DNA of 64,000 nucleotides. It comes from Teichococcus aerophilus (GTDB lineage Bacteria > Pseudomonadota > Alphaproteobacteria > Acetobacterales > Acetobacteraceae). This document shows positions 51,584 through 59,004 of this stretch, one piece after another. Where the stretch lies: positions 1 to 64,000 of the forward strand of contig NZ_JACTVA010000014.1 in NCBI RefSeq assembly GCF_014490485.1, in the 5' to 3' direction. The first letter of the stretch is position 1. Each line of letters opens with the position of its first letter. The notes under the pieces were generated by a model, which did no database searches, was not told the DNA's origin, and saw nothing but the letters and a program-made list of their open reading frames with translations. Position numbers and translations under genes: made by a program.

Positions 51584-51742
51584 GGCAGCATGGCCGCCGG
51601 CTGGCCTAGCCGGCGGCGTGTGCTCTATCGGAGGCCGCGACGGTGCTCTGCGGATAGCCAAGGTGTGCCGTCCGACGAATGCCGGAAGGGAAAGGCGTTA
51701 CCTGCAGTCCCTTCCGTAGAAAGCAGCCGCACCCGGCCAATA

Positions 51743-51787
51743 AAAAACGGCCTGGTTGCACGCCATATCGGCGTGCGGCCAGACCGT
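51743..51787 (-). terminator. Intrinsic terminator of the 51812 small gene
   Basis: On the minus strand CGGTCTGGCCGCACGCC pairs with GGCGTGCAACCAGGCCG (17 bp, with two G-U pairs) around a short loop, followed by TTTTTTATTGG. This is the strongest intrinsic terminator in the window. Confidence 0.9.
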
Positions 51788-51811
51788 TCCAGGCTGAGGC
51801 GCTGTTGAGCC

Positions 51812-51988
51812 TCAGTAAGGGCGGTAAGAACCCAGCATGAAGGTGTTCTTGTCACCCCAGCTGTTCCAGTTGCCATTCATTTCGGCCAGCTCGGCATAGG
51901 CAGCACTCTCGCGCTCCATCCGGGCGATCTTGATCGCGTCTTCGCGGCTCTTCGGGGCACTGCGGCGATCGATCAGCTTGCTGTCCAT
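51812..51988 (-). CDS. Small unknown protein with strong expression signals
   Basis: A 58-residue ORF: MDSKLIDRRSAPKSREDAIK, then helical IARMERESAAYAELAEMN and a Trp/Asn-rich end GNWNSWGDKNTFMLGSYRPY. A perfect AGGAGG lies 8 bases before the ATG, and a strong terminator lies 25 bases beyond its stop, so it forms its own transcription unit. These signals argue that the ORF is real and well expressed. I recognise no family. It could be a small stress or RNA-binding protein. Confidence 0.75.
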   Translation of the reverse strand: MDSKLIDRRSAPKSREDAIKIARMERESAAYAELAEMNGNWNSWGDKNTFMLGSYRPY

Positions 51989-52183
51989 GGTCCGGCCTCC
52001 TTGTCTGGAGTCAGAAATAGGGCAGAGCCTTGCCACATTCCAGCCTTAAATCGGGCGGGGCCGGTCACGAAGACGCCATAATCTCAGCATTTCCGTCATG
52101 AAACGCGAACAAAATAGAAACAAAAGATGGTTTCGGGCGCTCACCTCGCCCAAATTTGGCCCTGATTAAGGCAAGGCCTCCGC

Positions 52184-52612
52184 TTAACCCGGGTTGCTGC
52201 GGCTACCCAGTGGCGTGATTTCGACCATCGCGGTCCCTTGCTGCCGCATGCCCAGCTGGGTGGCGATCTGCGGGCTGACATCCAGCACCCGGCTGCGCAG
52301 ATGCGGCCCCCGATCCTGGATGGTCACCACCGCCGTGCGGCCATTCTCCAGGTTCCGCACCCGTGCGCGGGTGCCCAGTGGCAGGGTCCGGCTGGCGGCG
52401 GCGTTGGAATTGCGGTCGAACCGCTCCCCATTGGCCATGCGGCGCCCATGGAAGCGGCTGCTGTAGTATGAAGCCCGGCCCCGTTGCGCATGGGGCGCCG
52501 CATGATGGGCCCGGGCGCCGGTCTCCCGGTGTCGTTCCCGCGCCACGGCGGGTGCGGTGGCGGCGCTGGCAGCCAACAACATGCCAATCGTGGCCCAGGT
52601 CAGGATTCTCAT
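52184..52612 (-). CDS. rlpA: RlpA-family septal-ring lytic transglycosylase-like lipoprotein
   Basis: A 142-residue exported protein with a double-psi beta-barrel. The signal peptide ends near VARERH (about 25), and a His-rich stretch follows (HRETGARAHHAAPHAQRG). The RlpA core is GRASYYSSRFHGRRMANGERFD, then RTLPLGTRARVRNLENGRTAVVTIQDRGPH and RVLDVSPQIATQLGM, with the conserved catalytic Asp-Arg-Gly-Pro. No cysteine lipobox is present, so it may not be a lipoprotein. No SPOR domain is present. It cleaves glycan strands in the periplasm in other bacteria. Confidence 0.92.
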   Translation of the reverse strand: MRILTWATIGMLLAASAATAPAVARERHRETGARAHHAAPHAQRGRASYYSSRFHGRRMANGERFDRNSNAAASRTLPLGTRARVRNLENGRTAVVTIQDRGPHLRSRVLDVSPQIATQLGMRQQGTAMVEITPLGSRSNPG

Positions 52613-52879
52613 CGGGTGTGACCCCCCTTTTCCCTCCGGATCAAACTATTGAAATATATGGGGATGACCGGCGGCTGCCGCCACCCGTCCAGACATGCGC
52701 CGGCTCGCCCGGCGAATGTGGCAGAGGAAGGTTAGGAAAACGCGGATGCCGGCTTGGGCGCCGCAAACCCAGCTACAGCGCCAATGTCAGGTGCGACCAA
52801 CCGGGCCGCATGGAGCCTGAGAGGGGAGAATCGGCCCACCCAAACTTTCCCGTGATGCCTTCGGCCGTGGAATAGGGCC

Positions 52880-53629
52880 CTAACCGGCCATGCCCAGCTT
52901 GCGCCGCATCTGGTCCCGCCGCGTGCCCTGGCGCTGCAAGGCACGCAGCCGGTCCTGCAAGGCTTCGATGTAGTTCTGCCGGGTGCGCAGGATGTGCTGG
53001 TCCAGGATCTCGGGCAGGTCCGCGGCATCATCTCCGGCGAAGATCGCCACGATGCGCTGGTGGTCGGCGAACGATCGCGCTGGCTCGCCCTTGCTGGCGA
53101 AGGCCAAGTGCGTCCGCAAGGCGGAAACGCGGCCGAGGCACATGTCATAGGCTTCGGCCAGGTGACGGTTGCCACAATGGGCGAAGAAGGCGAGGTGAAA
53201 GGCCATGTCGGCCCGGCCGTAGAGCCGCATGTCGCCCTGCGCCTGGGCCTGAACCATGCTTTCCACCGCCGGTCGCAATTCCGCCAGCGTGGCGGCGGCG
53301 GCGCGTTGCAGGGCCAGGCTGGCGGCCTTGACCTCCAGCATCGAGCGGAACTCGCACAGCTCGGCGATATCGGCCTCAGTGGGGTTGAAGACGAAGGTGC
53401 CGGATTTGGGCACCACCGCTACCAGCCCCTGTGTCTGCAACAGCCGCAATGCTTCCCGCACCGGCGTGCGGCTGACGCCGAAGGCGGCGGCGAGGCCGTC
53501 CTCCGACAACGCCTCGCCCAGGTCGAACTCGGCGGAGATGATGGCGGCGCGGATGCGTTCGGCCAGCTGCGCGCCCAGGGACGGGTTCCGCTCTGCCTGA
53601 CCTGCCACCCGCATCGTGCCCGTCTCCAT
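52880..53629 (-). CDS. GntR-family (FadR/FCD subfamily) transcriptional regulator
   Basis: A 249-residue regulator. The N-terminal winged helix has LAERIRAAIISAEFDLGEALSEDGLAAAFGVSRTPVREALRLLQTQGLV (pieces about 18-66). The FCD ligand domain follows, with SMLEVKAASLALQRA, FHLAFFAHCGNRHLAEAYDMCLGRV (metal-binding His) and a late HQRIVAIFAGDDA. It lies next to an MFS permease on the same strand and upstream of a divergent SDR operon, so it probably represses carboxylate or sugar-acid use. The likely operator lies near 55190-55215, where AACATGTAT is the best candidate (weak). Confidence 0.93.
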   Translation of the reverse strand: METGTMRVAGQAERNPSLGAQLAERIRAAIISAEFDLGEALSEDGLAAAFGVSRTPVREALRLLQTQGLVAVVPKSGTFVFNPTEADIAELCEFRSMLEVKAASLALQRAAAATLAELRPAVESMVQAQAQGDMRLYGRADMAFHLAFFAHCGNRHLAEAYDMCLGRVSALRTHLAFASKGEPARSFADHQRIVAIFAGDDAADLPEILDQHILRTRQNYIEALQDRLRALQRQGTRRDQMRRKLGMAG

Positions 53630-53726
53630 CCATTCCCGACCTTCTTAGAGCGTCACGGCCCGGCAAGGAATCGCCGAAAGCCATGGCGCAGCCGGCGGCG
53701 CTCCCATGCCGCCGGCCGTGATCGCC

Positions 53727-55034
53727 TCAGCTGTCCCGCCGCGCCTTGAGCGACAGGCAGATGAAGCAGCCGATCACCGGGAAAACGGCCAGGGCCAACA
53801 GGGCGTAGGTGAAGCTGCCCGTCCCCTCCCGCACCCAGCCCACCAGGGACGGGCCGAAGAAGCCGCCCAGCTGGGCGAAGCCGTTGATGGCCGCCAGGCC
53901 ACCGGCCGCCGCCGCGCCGGTCAGGAACTGCGTCGGCAGCGTCCAGAACACGCCAAGCGTCGCCCACAGCACGAAGGCGGAGCAGCACAACAGCACCAGC
54001 CCGATGATGGGGGAGGGGGCGAAGGCGCTGGCCGCCAGGAACAACCCCCCCAGCAGGCCGCTGAAGGCGGTGTGCAGCTTGCGCTCCCCGGTGCGGTCGG
54101 AGCTGCGGGCGATGACGATCAGGCCGATGGCGGCGAAGACGAAGGGGATGGCGGAGACCAGCCCGGTCTGCACATTGCTGAGCCCGCCGATGCTTTTCAC
54201 GATCTGCGGCAGCCATAGCACGACGCCGTAGATGGCGATGCCGTTGCACATATAGACCAGCGTCAGCAGCCAGACGCGGGCATCCTTGAAGATGGCGCGG
54301 AAGTCTTCCATCCCGTGGCTGGAGACGGTGGCCTGCTCTTTGCGGAGTTCGGCGATCAGCCAGCCGCGCTCCTCGGTGCTCAGCCAGCGGCGGTCGTCTT
54401 CCGGCCGGTCGATCAGGTAGAAGAAGGTTACCACGCCGAGGATGATGGCCGGCAGGCCCTCCAGCAGGAACATCCACTGCCAGCCGGAAAAGCCCAGCCA
54501 GTCATGCGTGCCGCTGATCAGCCAGCCGGAGAGCGGGGCGCCGATGACGGAGGAGAGCACCGTGGCCGTCATGAAGCCCGCCACCGCGCGGCCACGCTCC
54601 TTCGCCGGGAACCAGTAGGTCAGATACAGCAGGATACCAGGCGCGAAGCCGGCCTCCGCCACGCCCAGCAGGAAGCGCAGGATGTAGAAGCTGGTCGGCC
54701 CTGCGGTGAAGGCCATGGCGCAGGAGATGATGCCCCACGTCACCATGATGCGCGCGATCCAGATCCGTGGCCCGACCTTGTGCAGGATCAGGTTGCTCGG
54801 CACCTCGAACGCCATGTAGCCGAGGAAGAAGATGCCGGCGCCGAAGCCGAAGATCTTCGGTGTCAGGCCGAGTTCCTCGTTCATCTGCAACGCCGCGAAG
54901 CCGACATTCACGCGGTCGAGGTAGTTGATGATGAACAGGACGAAGCAATACAGCACGATGCGAATGTAGAGCTTCTTGGTCACGCGCTCGCGGATGCCGG
55001 TCGGGGCCTCCGCGACGGTCGCTGCATAGGACAC
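53727..55034 (-). CDS. MFS transporter, anion:cation symporter (ACS) family
   Basis: A 435-residue permease with twelve helices. The GTG at 55034 is chosen because AGGAGG lies 6 bases before it; the more distal ATG at 55109 has no such site and adds a non-family sequence. Family motifs are INYLDRVNVGFAALQMNEELG at helix 1, FLGYMAFEVPSNLILHKVGPRIWIARIMV in two pieces, and the central KERGRAVAGFMTA. ACS permeases import phthalate, tartrate, glucarate or 4-hydroxyphenylacetate. Given the tartrate-type enzyme 2 kb upstream and the SDR/PEPM operon beside it, a hydroxy-acid is the likely cargo. Confidence 0.94.
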   Translation of the reverse strand: MSYAATVAEAPTGIRERVTKKLYIRIVLYCFVLFIINYLDRVNVGFAALQMNEELGLTPKIFGFGAGIFFLGYMAFEVPSNLILHKVGPRIWIARIMVTWGIISCAMAFTAGPTSFYILRFLLGVAEAGFAPGILLYLTYWFPAKERGRAVAGFMTATVLSSVIGAPLSGWLISGTHDWLGFSGWQWMFLLEGLPAIILGVVTFFYLIDRPEDDRRWLSTEERGWLIAELRKEQATVSSHGMEDFRAIFKDARVWLLTLVYMCNGIAIYGVVLWLPQIVKSIGGLSNVQTGLVSAIPFVFAAIGLIVIARSSDRTGERKLHTAFSGLLGGLFLAASAFAPSPIIGLVLLCCSAFVLWATLGVFWTLPTQFLTGAAAAGGLAAINGFAQLGGFFGPSLVGWVREGTGSFTYALLALAVFPVIGCFICLSLKARRDS

Positions 55035-55239
55035 GCCATTCCTCCTCTTTGGCGCCATCGGCGCGGCGTCGGCGGGGCGTTTCCATGCGCGGGCATGGTG
55101 GTCCGGCATGGCCGGGCCTGTCCTGGATCATCCTCGACGCCGCGGTTTCGATAGCGGCTTGGCGCGGACGCTAGCGGCCTTGCGTCTGGAACACAAGAAC
55201 ATGTATCCTAGATTGAAACTGAAGAACGAGGAGGAACCC

Positions 55240-56022
55240 ATGACTCTCCAGACCGGCGGCACCCCCGCACCGGCACCATCCCTGGCGCCCGATGCGCTGG
55301 CGGGTTCCTGCGTCATCGTCACCGGCGGTGCCTCCGGCATCGGGCGTGCCATCGTCGATGCCGTGGTGGCGCATGGCGGCAAGGCCATCGTCTGGGACAT
55401 CCAGGACGCCGCGCTGCGGGACTGCGCCGCCCGCCATGGCGATGCCGTCACCGTCGTGAAAGTGAACGTTGCCGACAGCGCTGCCGTGCGGTCGGCGGCG
55501 GCCGCCTTGCCGGACGGCTTCGCGCCGACGCATCTGGTCAACAATGCCGGGATCATCGGCAAGCTCATGCCGCTGGCGGAGCTGGAGGCGGAGGAGATCG
55601 ACCGCGTCCTCTCCATCAATCTGAAAAGCGTCCTGTACTGCACACGCGCCTTTCTCAACCACCGGGCGCCGCACCCTTATGCGTCCATCGTCAATCTCTC
55701 CTCCATCGCGGCCCGCACCGGCGGCATGCCGGGCAATGCGCTCTACGCGACCACCAAGGGCGCCATCGCGTCCCTGACCCGCGCCGCGGCGAAGGAGCTG
55801 GCGCCGGAGGTGCGCGTCAACGCACTGGCGCCCGGCATCATCGATACGCCGATCCAGGCGGACTCGCTGGGGGACCGTGCCAAGCTGGCGGAGATCGCCA
55901 AGGTCATTCCCCTGCAGCGCGTCGGCGTGGCAGAGGAAGTGGCGGCGGCGGCGCTCTGGCTGCTCTCCGGCGCCTCCGCCTATGTCACCGCCACTATCGT
56001 CGACGTCGCCGGCGGCCGCTGA
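55240..56022 (+). CDS. SDR-family oxidoreductase
   Basis: A 260-residue short-chain dehydrogenase. A GAGGAGG just before the ATG at 55240 decides the start; upstream codons in the same frame are excluded. The cofactor motif is VTGGASGIGRAIVDAV (about 28), NNAGIIG (about 100), the active serine is in NLSSIAARTGG and the Tyr-Lys pair is in YATTKGA. The C-terminal region ends AYVTATIVDVAGGR. It is the first gene of an SDR-PEPM/ICL-S9 unit, 25 bases ahead of the next gene. It would oxidise a hydroxy group on a small acid or sugar acid. Confidence 0.95.
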   Translation: MTLQTGGTPAPAPSLAPDALAGSCVIVTGGASGIGRAIVDAVVAHGGKAIVWDIQDAALRDCAARHGDAVTVVKVNVADSAAVRSAAAALPDGFAPTHLVNNAGIIGKLMPLAELEAEEIDRVLSINLKSVLYCTRAFLNHRAPHPYASIVNLSSIAARTGGMPGNALYATTKGAIASLTRAAAKELAPEVRVNALAPGIIDTPIQADSLGDRAKLAEIAKVIPLQRVGVAEEVAAAALWLLSGASAYVTATIVDVAGGR

Positions 56023-56047
56023 ACCAAGAACGCAGAGGAACGACAGG

Positions 56048-56914
56048 ATGAGCAATCCCGCAACGGCGCTGAAGGCCCTGCTGGCCCGTGGCGAGATCGT
56101 CATGGCACCCGGCGCGCCGGATTCCCTGACGGCACGGCTGGTGGAGCGCGCGGGCTTCCCCGCCATCTACATGACCGGCCTCGGCGCCACCGCCAGCCGG
56201 CTCGGCACGCCCGATATCGGCCTGCTCAGCCAGACGGAGATGACGGAGCATGCGCGCAACATGACGCGTGTCGTCTCCATCCCCGTCATCGCGGATGCGG
56301 ATACGGGCTATGGCGGCCCCTCCAACATCCACCGCACGGTGCGGGAGTATATCCAGGCCGGGGTCGCCGCCATCCATCTGGAGGACCAGGTGGCCCCCAA
56401 GCGCTGCGGCCAGCTGGCCGGCATCCGGCTGGTGGATGCCGAGGAAAGCGCGCTGCGCCTGCGCTGCGCCGTCGCGGCACGTGGCGACTCCGACCTGCTG
56501 GTCATTGGCCGCACCGACGCCCTGGGCGCCGCCGGCATGGACGAGGCGCTGCGCCGCGCCAGGCTGTACCAGGAGACCGGCATCGACCTGGTCTTCGTCG
56601 ACGGGATCAAGAAGATCGCGGAGATCGAGGCGGTGGCGAAGGCCATCACCGGCCCCAAGGTCGTCTCTATCGTCGATGGGACGGAGACGACGGCGCTGAC
56701 GGCGGCCGAGCTGCAGCAGATGGGCTTCTCCGTGGTGCTCTACGCCGTCAGCACGCTGTTCACTGCCGCCAAGGCCATCGGCGACACGCTCTCCGAGCTC
56801 AAGCGCAGCGGCACGCCCAAGGCTCGTGCGGGCGAGATGATCAGCTACGGCGAGTTCTGCGACATCGTGGACCTGCCCTTCCATCAGTCCTGGGCCGACC
56901 GCTTCGGCGGTTGA
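56048..56914 (+). CDS. Isocitrate lyase/PEP mutase superfamily enzyme
   Basis: A 288-residue TIM-barrel enzyme of the ICL/PEPM family (oxaloacetate decarboxylase, methylisocitrate lyase or carboxyphosphonoenolpyruvate mutase type). Visible are PDSLTARLVERAGFPAIYMTG (about 24), the Mg-binding PVIADADTGYGG (about 80), IHLEDQVAPKRCGQLAG (the KRCG loop replacing KKCGH), IGRTDALG and FVDGIKKIAEI. The KRCGQ form lacks the catalytic Cys-Gly-His of isocitrate lyase, so that reaction is unlikely. The start at 56048 follows ACAGG. It is the second gene of the SDR operon. Confidence 0.9.
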   Translation: MSNPATALKALLARGEIVMAPGAPDSLTARLVERAGFPAIYMTGLGATASRLGTPDIGLLSQTEMTEHARNMTRVVSIPVIADADTGYGGPSNIHRTVREYIQAGVAAIHLEDQVAPKRCGQLAGIRLVDAEESALRLRCAVAARGDSDLLVIGRTDALGAAGMDEALRRARLYQETGIDLVFVDGIKKIAEIEAVAKAITGPKVVSIVDGTETTALTAAELQQMGFSVVLYAVSTLFTAAKAIGDTLSELKRSGTPKARAGEMISYGEFCDIVDLPFHQSWADRFGG

Positions 56915-56945
56915 TCCGGCGGCGGGAAGCGGCTGACATGCTGGC

Positions 56946-58730
56946 ATGTCGGATCTCTCTTCTCGCCTCGATACGCTGCTGGCGGCACCCGCCGCCACGG
57001 CCCCTTCCTACGCCGCGGACGGCCGGTTGTACTTCCTCTGCGACGCTGGCGGCTCCGCCCAGGTCTGGGAACTGCCGGCCGATGGCGGCCCGGCCCGGCC
57101 CCGCAGCGCCCATCGGGACGCCGTTGCCTTCGTCGCCGGCAGTCCGGCGGATGGCGGCGCCGTCTTCGGCCGGGACCAGGCAGGGGATGAGCGGGTGCAA
57201 CTGCACGCCCTGCCGCCGGACGGCGATGCCAGGGCGCTGACCAGCGACCCGCGCACCATCCATGGCTGGGGCGCCTTCTCCCCGGACGGGCGCTTCGTCG
57301 CCTGCACGGCCAATGACCGGGACCCGGCGCATACCGACCCCTGTGTCATCGAACTCGCCAACGGGCGGATGACGCGGCTGCTGGAGGTCCAGGGTCCGCA
57401 CGAGCTGCCCGCCTGGCACCCCGATGGCCGCGCCGTCATCCTCTCAACCGCGCCGGAGAGCTTCCGTAGCGACCTTCTCCAGGTGCTACTGGAAGGCAGG
57501 CAGGCCGCCCCGCTGACGCTGGCGGATGGCGCCTGGCGCCACATGAACCCGCGCTTCCGCAAGGATGGCAGCGGCTTCTGGCTGCTATGCGACCGGGAGC
57601 GGGACTTCCTCGGCGTTGCCTTCCAGGAAGCGACCGGGGAAGCGCCGCGCTTCCTGTTCACGCCGGAAGCGGATGTCGAGAAGCTGGAAGTCTCGCCTGA
57701 CCAGACCCGGCTGGCCGTGGTGGTGAATGAAGGCGGCTTTTCACGCCTGTACTTGCTGGATGTGGCGGGCGAGGTACTGGAACGCTCCACCCACCCCGCA
57801 GGCGTCATCACCAAGATCACCTGGCGGCCCGATGGCGGCGCGGTGGCCTTCGACCTTGCCCGCCCGACCCATCCCGGCACGCTCTGGCTACACGAAGCCG
57901 GCGCCGCCGAGGCGCGCCGCATCTTCGCCGCCGCCGAGGCGCCGGAGGGATTGCGGGATTGGGCCACCGTCTCCTTCCCCACTTTCGACGGAAGGGACCT
58001 CCCCGCCTTTCTCGCCCTGCCGGCCGGGGAGCCCCCGGAAGGGGGATGGCCGGTGCTGGTCTGGGTCCATGGCGGCCCGGCGGCACAGGCGCTGCCCAAC
58101 TGGCGGCCCGACCTGCAGATGATCCTGTCGCTCGGCATCGCCGTGCTGGTGCCCAATGTGCGCGGTTCCACTGGCTATGGCCGCGCCTATGCCGCGCTGG
58201 ACGACCGCGAGAAGCGGCCGGACAGCGTGCGGGACCTGGCCGCCGCCCATGCCTGGCTGGCGGCGCAGGACCGCTTCGACGAAGCGCGCATCGGCATCAT
58301 GGGGCAGAGCTATGGCGGCTGGATGGTGCTCTCGGCCGTCACGGAGCAACCGCAGCTCTGGGCCGCCGGCATCGACTATTACGGCATCGCCCGCTGGAAG
58401 ACCTTCTTCGAGAAGACCGGCCCCTGGCGCATCGGCCACCGCGCCGCCGAGTACGGGGACCCGGTGCGCGATGCCGCGTTGCTGGAAACGCTCTCCCCGC
58501 TCCACAAGGCGGACCGCATCATCTGCCCCATGTTGGTAGCCCAGGGCATGACCGACCCGCGCGTCCCGCCCCACGAAAGCCAGCAGATCGTCGAAGCCAT
58601 GCGCCACCGCAACGTGCCCGTCGAATACATGACCTTCGCGGATGAAGGCCACGGCTTCCTCAAGCGCGACAACCGCCGCGCGGTCTATCTCGGCGTCGGC
58701 AACTTCCTGGCGCGGCATCTGGTTGGCTGA
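56946..58730 (+). CDS. S9-family prolyl oligopeptidase-like peptidase
   Basis: A 594-residue serine peptidase with an N-terminal beta-propeller (about 1-330; repeats such as GAFSPDGRFVACTANDRDP and VEKLEVSPDQTRLAVVVNEGG) and an alpha/beta-hydrolase domain. The catalytic serine is in GIMGQSYGGWMVLS (about 457), the Asp in GMTDPRVPPHES, and the His in DEGHGFLKRDNR. No signal peptide is present, so it is cytoplasmic. It follows the ICL/PEPM gene by 31 bases and may be cotranscribed, although a peptidase is an odd partner. A hairpin repeat follows. Confidence 0.93.
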   Translation: MSDLSSRLDTLLAAPAATAPSYAADGRLYFLCDAGGSAQVWELPADGGPARPRSAHRDAVAFVAGSPADGGAVFGRDQAGDERVQLHALPPDGDARALTSDPRTIHGWGAFSPDGRFVACTANDRDPAHTDPCVIELANGRMTRLLEVQGPHELPAWHPDGRAVILSTAPESFRSDLLQVLLEGRQAAPLTLADGAWRHMNPRFRKDGSGFWLLCDRERDFLGVAFQEATGEAPRFLFTPEADVEKLEVSPDQTRLAVVVNEGGFSRLYLLDVAGEVLERSTHPAGVITKITWRPDGGAVAFDLARPTHPGTLWLHEAGAAEARRIFAAAEAPEGLRDWATVSFPTFDGRDLPAFLALPAGEPPEGGWPVLVWVHGGPAAQALPNWRPDLQMILSLGIAVLVPNVRGSTGYGRAYAALDDREKRPDSVRDLAAAHAWLAAQDRFDEARIGIMGQSYGGWMVLSAVTEQPQLWAAGIDYYGIARWKTFFEKTGPWRIGHRAAEYGDPVRDAALLETLSPLHKADRIICPMLVAQGMTDPRVPPHESQQIVEAMRHRNVPVEYMTFADEGHGFLKRDNRRAVYLGVGNFLARHLVG

Positions 58731-58744
58731 ATAGGGAGCGGGAA

Positions 58745-58998
58745 GGGGAAGCTGGGAAGGAACCCCATCAAACCTACAGGTTTGATCCTTCTATTCTCTG
58801 CAAGGTTGGCGGCGCGCTTTGGGGTGGAGAGCGGACGCCCCTGATGATTGTCATCATCGGCCACAAGGGCTGAACGCTCAGCCGCCGGAGGCCATAGTCC
58901 TCCGGCGCAGCCGTTCTCAGGACTGCCCGCTCAGCAGCCACGCCCAAGAAACTCGAAAAAGAAAAGAAGAGGTCCGGGGAAGGAATTCCCCGGACTTC
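58745..58998. repeat. Paired-hairpin intergenic repeat, copy E
   Basis: This copy fills the gap between the S9 peptidase stop (58730) and the kinase stop (59005), which converge. The left arm is degenerate (GGGAAGGAACCCC) but carries a perfect palindrome ATCAAACC-TACA-GGTTTGAT followed by CCTTCTATTCTCTGC, itself terminator-like. The right arm has CACGCCCAAGAAACTCGAAA, then AAGAAAAGAAGAGGTCC and the hairpin CGGGGAA-GGAA-TTCCCCG. The middle has no gene. Confidence 0.7.
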
Positions 58999-59004
58999 TG
59001 CGCT

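Noticed and set aside
8051-59000. CRISPR array made of the repeated hairpins
   Set aside because: The copies are kilobases apart, paired in inverted orientation, with no regular spacers and no cas genes.
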